From the IMG/VR virus record IMGVR_UViG_3300032116_000089, positions 26,428 to 90,427 of that record: a stretch of DNA of 64,000 nt; one strand, written 5' to 3'. Position 1 is the first letter of the stretch. The number at the start of each line of letters is the position of its first letter. This stretch comes from a virus. The position numbers and the translations under genes were made by a program. This document shows positions 9,616 to 19,193 of the stretch, piece after piece. Under the pieces are notes generated by a model. It searched no databases. It was not told the DNA's origin and worked only from the letters and a program-made list of their open reading frames with translations.

Positions 9616-10812
9616 TCAAGGAGTACCGTTATAAATTGGCTCATAGTCTGGATTGTCTTTACTAGCAATTAAATCTTGGGGATGTGTTACAGTTAAACTA
9701 TTATAGGTAGAATAACTATATGTGATAGTAGCATTGCCACCACCAGCATCACCACCAGTATAATTTACTGATGATAATCTACTCTTAGTACCTAAATCAA
9801 AAACAGTACCATCGTGTAGTCTTATAACGATTGTTTCTTCTGCTGTATTGTTGCCGTAGTTCTTTTCGCCAACGTCGAAGCCGTCTTTACTGGTATCGCC
9901 TTCTTCGTAAGCGTTGATAAAATCGCCACTGACAGCAATAACTTCAAACTCAGAAGTTACTTCTACGGGGAAATTTGCAAATCTATAGTATGGTGATTTT
10001 CTGCCAAGTTCTTGAATACTTTCTCTGTTTAAATCGCAGTTAATAGAGCAATTCTGTACGTGTACTCTATTTGTATTGTTAGAGCTATTGTAAGCATTAC
10101 CCGCCGTGGCTGACTGAGTTACACCAAAAATTGATAATGGTAATATAGAATTTTTAATATCTACATTTTCTCTACGCTGAACGCCACCGTAGAATGATCC
10201 AGTTTGTAAATTCTTTGGAGCATCCAAACCGTCGCCAGCAGTAGTAGAATCATCAAGTTGATTTGCTACTGAGGCTGAAAACTTTGTTGGAGTAATTGAC
10301 CAAGCTTTATGATTACCAACTAGTGTTAACGACTCTGTGCAATTGCCATCTACTGGGAGAGTAAAGCCAATACTACTAACATACATGCCGCTCATTTGTA
10401 CTTCGACTAGGGCGTTGGCGTCGGTGTCGCCAATATTTTCTACAGTCTCTGGGAAAATACCTAGATAAACATTTGTTCTCTGTTTTGAACGTGCCACAAG
10501 AGATAATTTAGCAGCGCTAGTCAAAGTTTCTTCATCAACTCCGCATGTAGCAACGTGATACATCAGAGGATAACCATCAAGAACCTTTTCTAAGGTTACT
10601 TCAATATCTGGTACGCCTTCGATATTTTCATAAATATGGATCTGACCTAATTCGAAAACTTGTTCTAGATTGAATGTTGTGTTTAGGCCAACGCTCTGAA
10701 CGCCATGAAGCACCTGCACGTTGTTACTGGTAACAGTTAGTGTGCCAGCATTATCATATAGTGGCTCAAGAGCAACGGCTTGGCAAGCGTAGAAAATTCT
10801 ATTGTTGGGCAT
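9616..10812 (-). CDS. Probable major tail tube protein
   Basis: 398 residues, mostly beta-rich and without transmembrane segments. It starts MPNNRIFYACQAVALEPL behind AGGAGAG. It stands alone between a late-promoter-like site (10845-10858) and a terminator-like hairpin (9523-9567), as expected for a highly expressed structural gene. The position, upstream of chaperone candidates and the tape measure, fits a tail tube protein. The length exceeds a typical 150-250-residue tube protein, so an added surface domain in the second half is likely. A sheath protein is a less likely alternative because no separate tube gene is visible. Confidence 0.6.
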   Translation of the reverse strand: MPNNRIFYACQAVALEPLYDNAGTLTVTSNNVQVLHGVQSVGLNTTFNLEQVFELGQIHIYENIEGVPDIEVTLEKVLDGYPLMYHVATCGVDEETLTSAAKLSLVARSKQRTNVYLGIFPETVENIGDTDANALVEVQMSGMYVSSIGFTLPVDGNCTESLTLVGNHKAWSITPTKFSASVANQLDDSTTAGDGLDAPKNLQTGSFYGGVQRRENVDIKNSILPLSIFGVTQSATAGNAYNSSNNTNRVHVQNCSINCDLNRESIQELGRKSPYYRFANFPVEVTSEFEVIAVSGDFINAYEEGDTSKDGFDVGEKNYGNNTAEETIVIRLHDGTVFDLGTKSRLSSVNYTGGDAGGGNATITYSYSTYNSLTVTHPQDLIASKDNPDYEPIYNGTP

Positions 10813-10844
10813 AATTCTCTCCTATTTTAAGATGGTAAGCTCTA

Positions 10845-10858
10845 GTTACTTATACACC
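10845..10858 (-). promoter_or_regulatory. Late promoter-like motif upstream of the tail tube gene
   Basis: The minus strand reads TTTTGGTGTATAAGTAAC. The GTGTATA core recurs upstream of several other late units (see 16818, 24361, 27383, 37434 and 48577). No -35 box is obvious. Confidence 0.5.
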
Positions 10859-10867
10859 AAAACTATA

Positions 10868-11827
10868 TTAAACTTCTATTGTTTCTAGTGTCAGCCGCAC
10901 AATTCCAGCAAAAAAGTTGCTATTTATTAACTTCATGTCTTGAACAGAGGAATTTTTTAATCGTACCCTTCCACGGGCATAATTATGGATCAAATCTGGA
11001 TATCTCAATGCTCCAGAAACTGGAAATCCCATATAATCTAATGGAAAAGCTCCGCTGCTGGCTATGGAGTTACTATTAAACATATATATAGTCTTATCAT
11101 TTTGTAATGACATAATATCTACTAATTTATTTCTAGTATATTCATCTTCGGCTAAACAGTGAAATAAAACATCAGTTTCAACAAATTGACCACCGCCTAA
11201 CTGATATCCACGTATATTTCTACGAGGAACAATTTCTATAGCTATGGTTGGAAGTTGCATCCTAGCTTCTGCTGGTAATTCATATTTAGCTTTATTAAGA
11301 CTGCCGCCAACTGGCTCTAAAGAAGAATATTGAACTTCGGCTAACCAAGGTAGACTATTGGCATATACCACGTTGATGTATTTATAACTATATTCGGCCT
11401 GTACGACACTACCTGTCGGTATAGGATTGTTGAAAATTACTCTACCATTGTAATAATCAACTTTATGCGCATATGTTCCACTCGTATTACTTGGATGGAA
11501 GGTGCCGTTCACGTAAACTCCAGATATACCGGGTATTGCTCTACTAGGGCCAATAATTGGTGGAGGTGAGTAAGATACTCCACTTTGCCAAACCCAATTC
11601 TTTCTAAAGCCTTCCCAAACTTTTCCACTTGGATATGTAGGGCTAGGAGAAATATTTAACCTACTATAATCTACTGAGTCTGGAGAATTCTCGCCTATGG
11701 TAACATTCATATAGTTACCTTTTTCTAGCAATGACCAATCTAAAAACTCAATAATATTATCTTGTAATTCATTGTTTAATGTATTTTGAAATACATTATC
11801 AAATCCCTTTAGTTCAAGATATGACAT
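10868..11827 (-). CDS. Virion structural protein, probably neck or tail terminator region
   Basis: 319 residues, with no signal peptide or membrane segment. The middle reads KVDYYNGRVIFNNPI followed by VVQAEYSYKYINV, a pattern I associate with conserved structural proteins in the neck region of environmental phages. The start overlaps the stop of the upstream gene (TAATG), showing translational coupling. Its place between neck-like genes and the tail tube suggests a head-tail joining or tail completion role. Confidence 0.5.
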   Translation of the reverse strand: MSYLELKGFDNVFQNTLNNELQDNIIEFLDWSLLEKGNYMNVTIGENSPDSVDYSRLNISPSPTYPSGKVWEGFRKNWVWQSGVSYSPPPIIGPSRAIPGISGVYVNGTFHPSNTSGTYAHKVDYYNGRVIFNNPIPTGSVVQAEYSYKYINVVYANSLPWLAEVQYSSLEPVGGSLNKAKYELPAEARMQLPTIAIEIVPRRNIRGYQLGGGQFVETDVLFHCLAEDEYTRNKLVDIMSLQNDKTIYMFNSNSIASSGAFPLDYMGFPVSGALRYPDLIHNYARGRVRLKNSSVQDMKLINSNFFAGIVRLTLETIEV

Positions 11828-12456
11828 TATGCACCTAAGACTTTCTTAAATATTTTGGTGATATCTTGTTCTTGTTCGGTTCCAATAAATGCTCTTGTAA
11901 TAAAATTATTGTCTTTTGTTCCAGAGTATTGTGGCGGAACTCTAAATCCTTTGCCGGGAACCATGTTGCCTAATCCCGTTCTGCCTAGACCTGTTTTTGG
12001 ATTATATTCATAACCAACTACTATTATTTCATCTCCACGTAATAACATCCATTCTAACCAGTGTAAATCTCCACCAGAATATATAGTGTGTCCTTGTGGC
12101 AATGCTAATAAATTAGCAAAATCATTCTGTTGAATTTGAAGCTCAAAACCTCCACCGGTTAAGTTTTGGTTATATTTTTTAAAGGTGATTAATATTGAGC
12201 CAGATATGGCATTTATTATTGCATTGACTATATTGGATGGCGATGTGTTAAATCCAAATTCTCCGGTTAAGCTTCTAGATAATAAAGCTTGTATTTCTGG
12301 TTGATTGTTTATCCACTTTGGAATTAAAGATACAACACTGTTGATAATTTTAGATTGATTACTTGATAGAAGATTATTTATTTGAGTAGATATAGCTTGA
12401 TTTATCTTTTTTTCTATTTCTTGTTCGGATTCAAGAAGTTTTAACGAGATACTCAT
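11827..12456 (-). CDS. Neck or tail completion protein
   Basis: 209 residues starting MSISLKLLE. The start at 12456 is chosen because GGAG precedes it and the ATG overlaps the upstream stop as ATGA; longer forms using upstream ATG or TTG are possible. The C-terminal half has LHWLEWMLLRGDEIIV, then GRTGLGNM and a PPQYSGTKDNNFITRA stretch, conserved in neck proteins of many environmental phages. The exact assembly step is unknown. Confidence 0.55.
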   Translation of the reverse strand: MSISLKLLESEQEIEKKINQAISTQINNLLSSNQSKIINSVVSLIPKWINNQPEIQALLSRSLTGEFGFNTSPSNIVNAIINAISGSILITFKKYNQNLTGGGFELQIQQNDFANLLALPQGHTIYSGGDLHWLEWMLLRGDEIIVVGYEYNPKTGLGRTGLGNMVPGKGFRVPPQYSGTKDNNFITRAFIGTEQEQDITKIFKKVLGA

Positions 12457-12932
12457 ATTCTTCTCCATAGACAAGAAAAATATCTTATCTGTCGTAATCC
12501 CATTGGATTATGCTCACCAATTCGCTCAAACCTCATTTCTTTGATATCTTTGATATTATTATGTACTATTAGCGCCTTAGATTTTAGTATAATAGGTAAA
12601 TCAGTCATCATACCAATTGTTTGAATAACGTTGTCTGGAACTTGTACAGATGCGACATTGATAAATTCTTTAGGATTCCAATACACTTTTAATCTAATAT
12701 CTTGAAGCACTTCTACTTCTTTAATAATTTTGTTGCTTCTCTCGTAATCACCCTTACGATTAATGTGGGCATTTATAGAGTTTCTTTCTGGAATATTATT
12801 ATTTGGCACGTATACTATTTCTTCAACAGTGTCTGTCAATACTAATTGGCAATCAACTCCAAAAATGTCGAAGGTGGAATCTATAACATCAAAATATTTG
12901 TCGAAGACACTTTCTGGTACATTGACGGGCAT
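12453..12932 (-). CDS. Head completion or neck protein
   Basis: 159 residues, beginning MPVNVPESVFDKYFDVIDST. It is soluble and mixed alpha/beta, with ADP-like spacing of Asp/Val stretches (GVDCQLVL, LKVYWNPKEF). It is coupled to the next gene by an ATGA overlap. Position between fibre genes and tail-completion genes suggests a head-tail connector part. No family was recognised with certainty. Confidence 0.5.
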   Translation of the reverse strand: MPVNVPESVFDKYFDVIDSTFDIFGVDCQLVLTDTVEEIVYVPNNNIPERNSINAHINRKGDYERSNKIIKEVEVLQDIRLKVYWNPKEFINVASVQVPDNVIQTIGMMTDLPIILKSKALIVHNNIKDIKEMRFERIGEHNPMGLRQIRYFSCLWRRI

Positions 12933-12939
12933 TTTACAC

Positions 12940-13455
12940 CTATATAGTAATATCTATAGATGCTAGCTCTTCTGATGAAGTGGCTGCATTTATTGACTGT
13001 TTTATGGAAGCATAAGAATTGCTTAATATTGAGCGAGCTTGACCATATTGCAACATAAGTAAAGTAAGATCTTGTAGATTCATAGAATGTGATTGACCCT
13101 CTTTGTCTACAATTGTTGCTAGATCATTTATTCCAATATTATTAGCTTCTTTAGCTAAAGTGAATGCCCCATTAAGTAAGGTAATATCAGAAACATCTAT
13201 GCCTAAACTATAACCAGAAGGTGTCTCCCAGCCATCTTTGACTTTTTCTTTCCATACGTTATCAAGAATTTGCATTTTTTGAATTTTAAGTTTTTGCAGA
13301 GGCCATGCGTTCAAAATAGTATTTATTTCTTCAATTTGAGATAATGAAGGTTGATTGTCTTCATAATATTGAATATTCACAGATCCATCCGAAGATTCGG
13401 AAAGAGTTTTAACCATAATAATAGGTAACAAATCTCTATACAAATGATTTAACAT
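12940..13455 (-). CDS. Tail-fibre-associated protein (DUF4376-like)
   Basis: 171 residues. The C-terminal half, about 85-150, reads GIDVSDITLLNGAFTLAKEA and then an I.D..G..H.M..QDL..L..QYG pattern, as in DUF4376-type proteins found next to phage tail fibres. The start overlaps the end of the upstream fibre gene by 7 bases; an internal ATG (MVKTL) could be used instead. It may assist fibre assembly, which is an inference. Confidence 0.5.
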   Translation of the reverse strand: MLNHLYRDLLPIIMVKTLSESSDGSVNIQYYEDNQPSLSQIEEINTILNAWPLQKLKIQKMQILDNVWKEKVKDGWETPSGYSLGIDVSDITLLNGAFTLAKEANNIGINDLATIVDKEGQSHSMNLQDLTLLMLQYGQARSILSNSYASIKQSINAATSSEELASIDITI

Positions 13456-15275
13456 AAATAGGTTCCCATTATTCCATATTGTCCACTTACTGCTATATTC
13501 TCTGGTCCATATTTTTCATTGTTGACGATGGGCAGATTAGTAGTGTTATTACGAACTTTTTGTATTCCAGTATATTGTTGTATATTAGCTGGAATAGAAA
13601 TAAAAGATGATATTAAACAAGTGCTAACATAATCATTGGCATCTCCACCGATATGATTATAGTTACTAATCAAAAAGTTACTACCGTTAAACCCATTTTC
13701 TAAAATAGAATTTATACCAAGAGCATAACTATTGTTAGAACCATTTAGAGTAACAGATAACTTAATATCCACATTACATATTGAGTCAGTACCATTGATG
13801 ACTAAAATTGGATCAATAAAGGTAGACGTAATTGGCGACCAACCTGTAGATGAAGTAACCCAATATGAACCCTTAACCAAAGACTTTAGAGGTTTGGAAA
13901 TGCGATTATACTGATTAAATATAAGGCGTTGTTTGTATGTGTCCATAAATATATTAGATGAACCGGTATAAATAGTTCCTAAATATTTTTTGGTATTGTC
14001 GGATAACATGATATAAATGCCATCAAATTTTGATATTTCTTCTATTCTGAATGAAGATGTTTTAGTGTTGTAAAACGGATCTTCAGAATCTTGCCAAGAT
14101 GGTTCCCACATTTCCCACGGAACAACATCAAAGCTCAAAATATCATTATTCAAGTATCCAAATACATCATATAAAGTATTTGATGACAATGAAGAAAAAG
14201 TAGCGACGATCCTATTGTTGAAACTAGTTTTTACCCAAATATTTCCATCATATAAAGAAATTGAATTGCCGTTATATGGAGAATAGTACAGAGTTACTCC
14301 AGAGCAATTTAAACAAGATGGATCACCTGAGCTTAATGTTAATCTACCATTAGATATATTGCTATTTATATCTGTAGAAGTAACTATATTATCTATTTTA
14401 TCATCTAAGTATCCAGAAATTGCTACAATTTTATTGTTTAAAATGCCAGATATTGCAGTCATAGTGCCAGATATTGCAGTACCACCAGCCATATTAAAGT
14501 ACAATGATGACAAATCTGGAATATCTTCTTTAACAAGATATCTAAACATTGGATAATCTGGAGAACACGGCGGTACACAACCTCCAGACGGACCAGCAAA
14601 AACAGTATTGGCATTTTGCTTCTTGAGTAAAATATTTTGGTTAACAATACCGCTAAGATCAAAAACCACAGACGAGTTAATGTTGAGTTGATTTGGTTCA
14701 AAATGAACTAACTGCCTGCCACCAGAATATGAAGATATTCCATTATTACCAGATGGAAAATAAATACCAGAATTTCCTATATGAATTCCAGATACTACAA
14801 TATTAGAGTTAGGACTTAAACCTCCTATGTCTAAAGTGCCAGATGGAACGGCTCTATTAATGCCTAATCTGCCATTTGTAGAATCAAATACAATTTTATC
14901 GCTATATGACAGAGAGTTAGATGAGTTCCATATAGCCAATCCGCTGCTATTTGGAATAGGTTGAGTTCCAGATGTATTGAATACAGAATTTGTAGCTGGA
15001 TAAGTTACATATACTTCTTTAAGACCTTCTATAAAGTTTACTAATTGATTGGAATTAGTAGTTTTAAATGGGAATCTTTTTATTTGATTAGAAGAGAGAT
15101 ATAGGCCAGAACCAATTTCATAATTAGTTCCATCTGTTACCGCATAGAATAAAGCATCATCACTAGAATATGATGATGAAAAAGATGAAAATCCATTAAC
15201 TGCACCGGACAAAACAAGATTGCCCGTGCCAATAGTATATGATATTTCTTTTACTCGATCATATAGCTTAATCAT
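13449..15275 (-). CDS. Tail fibre or appendage protein
   Basis: 608 residues. Residues 1-100 (RVKEISYTIGTG, LSGAVNGFSSF, a Y-x-V-x-D-G-T-N-Y-E-I-G segment) form a module shared with the N-termini of many phage tail proteins, probably the virion-attachment end. The remainder is Ser/Asn/Gly-rich beta structure, with SGIHIGNSGIYFPSG repeats also seen in the fibre genes at 15282 and 20386. It is expected to be on the virion surface. The receptor is unknown. Confidence 0.6.
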   Translation of the reverse strand: MIKLYDRVKEISYTIGTGNLVLSGAVNGFSSFSSSYSSDDALFYAVTDGTNYEIGSGLYLSSNQIKRFPFKTTNSNQLVNFIEGLKEVYVTYPATNSVFNTSGTQPIPNSSGLAIWNSSNSLSYSDKIVFDSTNGRLGINRAVPSGTLDIGGLSPNSNIVVSGIHIGNSGIYFPSGNNGISSYSGGRQLVHFEPNQLNINSSVVFDLSGIVNQNILLKKQNANTVFAGPSGGCVPPCSPDYPMFRYLVKEDIPDLSSLYFNMAGGTAISGTMTAISGILNNKIVAISGYLDDKIDNIVTSTDINSNISNGRLTLSSGDPSCLNCSGVTLYYSPYNGNSISLYDGNIWVKTSFNNRIVATFSSLSSNTLYDVFGYLNNDILSFDVVPWEMWEPSWQDSEDPFYNTKTSSFRIEEISKFDGIYIMLSDNTKKYLGTIYTGSSNIFMDTYKQRLIFNQYNRISKPLKSLVKGSYWVTSSTGWSPITSTFIDPILVINGTDSICNVDIKLSVTLNGSNNSYALGINSILENGFNGSNFLISNYNHIGGDANDYVSTCLISSFISIPANIQQYTGIQKVRNNTTNLPIVNNEKYGPENIAVSGQYGIMGTYLC

Positions 15276-15281
15276 ATTCTA

Positions 15282-16247
15282 TCAAGCCGTATATGTTGGA
15301 TTAATAGTTACAGTAGTAAGTCCACTGCCTCCCGGTTCGGTTCCAAATACAACTAAATCATTTACTATAGCGTCTAAGTAATATCCACCAGCACCAGCTT
15401 CTTCTGGCTTGCCCATGACCACAAAGCTTACAGAACGTAATTTTTGAGCATCATCACCAACTCTGTATGATAAAGCCACTGTATTCTCGCTGAAATCTTC
15501 TCTACTAGAAGCTGTTACTCTACCGTTACTATGACCAACTGCTACATAGTTGTTATCTTTAAATATGCCAGAATTAAAAATAATTGTAAACTTGCCAGTA
15601 GCTTCTTTTTTAATGCCAGAGACATTATATGAATCAAGTACTGATGGGCTACCATTACCGCCAATGCCGCTACCTTGGAATCTTATCCAAGCCTTAGCAA
15701 CTCCTCTGGCAGAATCTAGCTTTGATGTATCTTTTAGGAATGTAAAGTTTGTACCACTTCCAACATTAATAGTCTCTGAAGTATTTGTTAGCTTGCTAAA
15801 TTGTAGACCTCTATAGCCATTGTTGCTAGTTGGATCACCTTGACCACTAGCATTGATCCAAAAAGTTGACATACCAAGGCTTCCGGCCATTGATCTTGTT
15901 CCGCTAACTGGTAAATACTGAGTATGAGGATCTCCGGTATTCAAACCATCTAATTGATTATGTAATATACTGCCGGGACCGGGATATGGAACTCTTTGCA
16001 TATCAGTTCCATTTGGAGCATTAGGGAACACTATGCCAGATTCTACATATAATATGCCACCTAATCTCACATGGTTAACAAATGGTGTTTCGGAATTAAA
16101 ATTACCACTGGCTACAATTTGATTTATAGATTCAACAGTATCTATAATACTGCTTCTGACATCGGCGGCTGAAATTTGTCCAGCGTTGTTGTCTGGTATG
16201 ACACCGCTAATATATGAAATTAAACCACTCTTTGATCTAACAGTCAT
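15282..16247 (-). CDS. Tail fibre-like structural protein
   Basis: 321 residues behind a good GGAGG site. The N terminus (SKSGLISYISGVI, GQISAADVRSSIIDTVESIN) matches the N terminus of the 1071-residue fibre at 20386-23601, so the two share an attachment module. Residues about 75-115 carry GSILHNQLDGLNTGDPHTQY, a motif common in fibre proteins. The C-terminal third (NSGIFKDNNYVAVG) looks like a compact beta domain, possibly a knob. Confidence 0.6.
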   Translation of the reverse strand: MTVRSKSGLISYISGVIPDNNAGQISAADVRSSIIDTVESINQIVASGNFNSETPFVNHVRLGGILYVESGIVFPNAPNGTDMQRVPYPGPGSILHNQLDGLNTGDPHTQYLPVSGTRSMAGSLGMSTFWINASGQGDPTSNNGYRGLQFSKLTNTSETINVGSGTNFTFLKDTSKLDSARGVAKAWIRFQGSGIGGNGSPSVLDSYNVSGIKKEATGKFTIIFNSGIFKDNNYVAVGHSNGRVTASSREDFSENTVALSYRVGDDAQKLRSVSFVVMGKPEEAGAGGYYLDAIVNDLVVFGTEPGGSGLTTVTINPTYTA

Positions 16248-16259
16248 CTGAATCCTCCA

Positions 16260-16781
16260 TTAATATCTAAAATAGCCGCCTCTGGAATCGTAATCACCGT
16301 GGGTTCTAACAACATAGTCACTGGCTGGACTATATGGGCCAAGAATAGCGTGTCCAACCATACTACCACCAGCACGATAATCTAGTAGTAGTTTAGAGTA
16401 TTTATCAGAGAGATCTTTGTACAGAACTGATAGGGTAGAGGCTACTCCCCTTAAGTCTATAGCAGATGGGCCATCTTTGATTGATATTGCATTAGAAGCT
16501 TCAGTTTTTAATTCACTGCCGACTATGATGCAGGCAGTTTTTAATGCAGTTAAGTTGATAAAAGCATTATCTCTGGTATTACTATCAGTAGGATCTGGAG
16601 AAAGTTCACCATTGGCAATATCTATATCATATGAGTTTGTGAAATCAGTTTCTATTGATAGCATTTGTGCGCTAACTAGAATAGATGTTTCTATTCTATC
16701 ATCAGAATACTTGTACTTTGCTTGGTCAAGATCATTTATTAAATGTCTAACCATTAATGGTATTTGACTGCGCCAAGACAT
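16260..16781 (-). CDS. Probable head-tail connector (adaptor) protein
   Basis: 173 residues starting MSWRSQIPLMVRHLINDL behind GGGGA. The helical N-terminal half (YSDDRIETSILVSAQML, then PDPTDSNTRDNAFINLTALK) fits the small adaptor proteins that dock beneath the portal. A late-promoter-like site lies about 40 bases upstream. The assignment is by pattern and is not secure. Confidence 0.5.
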   Translation of the reverse strand: MSWRSQIPLMVRHLINDLDQAKYKYSDDRIETSILVSAQMLSIETDFTNSYDIDIANGELSPDPTDSNTRDNAFINLTALKTACIIVGSELKTEASNAISIKDGPSAIDLRGVASTLSVLYKDLSDKYSKLLLDYRAGGSMVGHAILGPYSPASDYVVRTHGDYDSRGGYFRY

Positions 16782-16817
16782 AAAAAGTCCCCATTTTTGT
16801 TTTTAGGCTTCTCTATG

Positions 16818-16828
16818 TAATATACACT
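16818..16828 (-). promoter_or_regulatory. Late promoter-like motif
   Basis: The minus strand reads TTTTAGTGTATATTACATAG, sharing the T-run plus GTGTATA core with other late units. It is 37 bases upstream of the ATG at 16781. Confidence 0.5.
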
Positions 16829-16832
16829 AAAA

Positions 16833-17432
16833 CTACATAGTATCTAATTCTTCGTCATTTTCTGGAACTGGTTCATTTGCTAGTAATTTGCGGGATTTTT
16901 TAATAGCTCTATAAACTAACATTTTGCCAATTGCGTCCATAAATGGCAGACCTCTGCGCTTTGCTTCATCTCTAAGCCATCCAATAATTGTATCTATATT
17001 TTCTTCGCACCAATCATTTCCTTTTTCATTCATTTCTAAAGCGTGTCGCTTACAAGAGCAACTATCTGTCATTTGAATTCCGACAGACTTAATCATTTTT
17101 GATAGTATAGTACCGCAATGGTTGGGATTTTCCTCTAATGTTTTAGGATATAATGATCGTAAGTATTTGGCTGGATCATCACCAAATAACTGAGTAATTT
17201 TATTTTCTGCCTGAGATTTTGTCCAATCTCCAATTAAGTCATAGTCAGAACCATTCCAAATTGGTATATTTATTTGTAGTCCAATTATTTGTGCTGACAC
17301 AGATTTGGATTTTGGATTATCTATAAAAATAAACTCTAAGTTTTCTAAGATAACTGGATTTGGATTAACTACTTTTCCTGCGTTATCAGAATAAGGCGGT
17401 GGTTGAATTGTAATAGAATTTTTAAGTTTCAT
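16833..17432 (-). CDS. Unknown protein with a Cys-containing motif
   Basis: 199 residues behind AAAGGAAA. Residues about 115-190 contain HCGTILSKM, then SCSCKRHALEMN, WCEENIDTIIGWL and EAKRRGLPFMDA, with four or five Cys that could bind a metal. A stretch of this sort occurs in uncharacterised proteins of other phages. The N-terminal half is beta-rich. It lies within the fibre cluster, so a virion or assembly role is possible. Confidence 0.55.
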   Translation of the reverse strand: MKLKNSITIQPPPYSDNAGKVVNPNPVILENLEFIFIDNPKSKSVSAQIIGLQINIPIWNGSDYDLIGDWTKSQAENKITQLFGDDPAKYLRSLYPKTLEENPNHCGTILSKMIKSVGIQMTDSCSCKRHALEMNEKGNDWCEENIDTIIGWLRDEAKRRGLPFMDAIGKMLVYRAIKKSRKLLANEPVPENDEELDTM

Positions 17433-17491
17433 ATTTATTTCCTTTCAATAATGAGATCGTTACATACTATAATAGCTAGTGCAAGCACTTT

Positions 17492-19183
17492 TTAGCCAAA
17501 TCGCACACAAAATGTCATAGTCTCTACAGCGCCTTCGTCACCGGGATTAGGCGGTGGAGGTGTAAAGTTAGGATATGCACAATTACATCCAAAATCGCAG
17601 GAATCAACAAGCAAAAGCCATTCGTCTTGGCCATTCCATCCCCAAAGGCAATTTCCTCCTCCGCAAACACATATGCCGCCCGTACACATATCATTTTCTT
17701 TGCAGCATGTCCCATTACAGCATGTTTCATCGGGATCGCAAAGATCTACACATCCAGCCGGTGTGCATACTTTACACAGAGTTGGGTTACAGCAGATACC
17801 CTGACAGCATGGAGCAATTGGATCACATCTATCAACGCAATTATTGCCCATACAGTCTTCGCAAGCCATTTTATTACATGGTGGATCACAGCCGGGTGGA
17901 TTTGGTGATGGAGTAGGTGGCTCGCAAGCTGGACCAACGATTGCAGTTGGGCAACAAAGACCACCAACAGGAGTCCATCCCTGTGGACAGCACCCTATAG
18001 ATGTAATTTCAAAACCAATCGGACAGTTTCCCGGAGGTAACGTTGTAGATGGATTTTCAGTAGTACTTGGAGTGGAAGTTGTAGATGATGGAGTTTGTGT
18101 AGTACTACTAGTTGGCTCAGTAGTCGGAACTGTAGTTGTCCCTGTTGTTGTGCTGCTAGTGCCTGTGGTTGAAGTTGAAGTTGAAGTTGAAGTTGAAGTG
18201 GATGTTGTAGTTGTAGTACTAGTTGTCGTTGTTGGTGGATCTATACAAGCAAACTCATCAAAAATATTTTCTGGACAACATTTAATCGCGCCGGTAGATG
18301 GATCTATTAATATATAAGATCCACAAGGGCAACAACTTTCACCCTGTATATGATCAATGAGACAATAATTTGCGCCATATACTATACATGGGTTGGGGGT
18401 TGTTGTAGTTGTAGTTGTGCTTGTAGATGTAGAGGTGCTTGTAGTTGTGGGTTCTACAGTTGTAGTTGTAGTTGTGGGTTCTACAGTTGTAGTTGTAGTT
18501 GTGCTTGTGGATGTAGAGGTGCTTGTTGACGTAGAAGTACTTGTTGACGTAGAAGTGCTGGTTGATGTTGAAGTGCTGGTTGATGTTGATGTGGAAGTAG
18601 TTGTTGGGATGAGCGTCGTAGTGCTGCTAGTTGTAGTGCTACTAGTTGTTGTACTACTAGTTGTTGTTGGGCATGGAATATCAATAGTTATAGAATAAGG
18701 ATTTAAACTAATTGATGGTGGGACTTCGCAACAAGTGCTATCAAAATCACATATACTAGTTATAGATACAAGTAATTTTTTGTTGAATAGATTTTTAGTG
18801 GAACTATTACAATCAAAAATTGGAATATTTATGTTATTGTCACCTATATTATTGACACTAATAAATCCAAGTATGCTATCTGTCATATACTCGCTTACAT
18901 ACACTTGAATAGTATTGCTCAAAGTAACTGGATATAGATTTGCATTATCAATATTTTCTGCATACCAAAATAATTCAAAGCCAGTAATAGTTATACTAGA
19001 GTCTACGACGCATTTTTGCGTGGTGGTTATTAATGATTCGCCATGCTGTATAAGTACTGATTTATCATGGACAAGCTTGAGATCAATACTACCACTTGTA
19101 TGCAATACTCTTAGCCCAAGTCCACCATTTGTGTACTTGGTTCCTAATGGAAAATAGATCGATCCACAGTTACACGATGACAT
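17492..19183 (-). CDS. Surface protein with Thr/Ser-repeat linkers and Cys-rich domains
   Basis: 563 residues. Order of parts: an N-terminal beta domain (about 1-170); a Thr/Ser repeat linker (about 175-265); a Cys-rich stretch with SCCPCGSY (about 270-320); a second Thr/Ser linker (about 320-380); and a Cys-rich C-terminal region (about 390-540) with many CC pairs such as ETCCNGTCCKENDMC. The linkers resemble mucin-like stalks; the Cys-rich parts resemble small disulfide or metal-bound knots, which is odd for a protein made in the cytoplasm. The neighbour at 19194 has the same build. A virion surface role is inferred. Confidence 0.6.
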   Translation of the reverse strand: MSSCNCGSIYFPLGTKYTNGGLGLRVLHTSGSIDLKLVHDKSVLIQHGESLITTTQKCVVDSSITITGFELFWYAENIDNANLYPVTLSNTIQVYVSEYMTDSILGFISVNNIGDNNINIPIFDCNSSTKNLFNKKLLVSITSICDFDSTCCEVPPSISLNPYSITIDIPCPTTTSSTTTSSTTTSSTTTLIPTTTSTSTSTSTSTSTSTSTSTSTSTSTSTSTSTSTTTTTTVEPTTTTTTVEPTTTSTSTSTSTTTTTTTPNPCIVYGANYCLIDHIQGESCCPCGSYILIDPSTGAIKCCPENIFDEFACIDPPTTTTSTTTTTSTSTSTSTSTSTTGTSSTTTGTTTVPTTEPTSSTTQTPSSTTSTPSTTENPSTTLPPGNCPIGFEITSIGCCPQGWTPVGGLCCPTAIVGPACEPPTPSPNPPGCDPPCNKMACEDCMGNNCVDRCDPIAPCCQGICCNPTLCKVCTPAGCVDLCDPDETCCNGTCCKENDMCTGGICVCGGGNCLWGWNGQDEWLLLVDSCDFGCNCAYPNFTPPPPNPGDEGAVETMTFCVRFG

Positions 19184-19193
19184 TTATTGACTC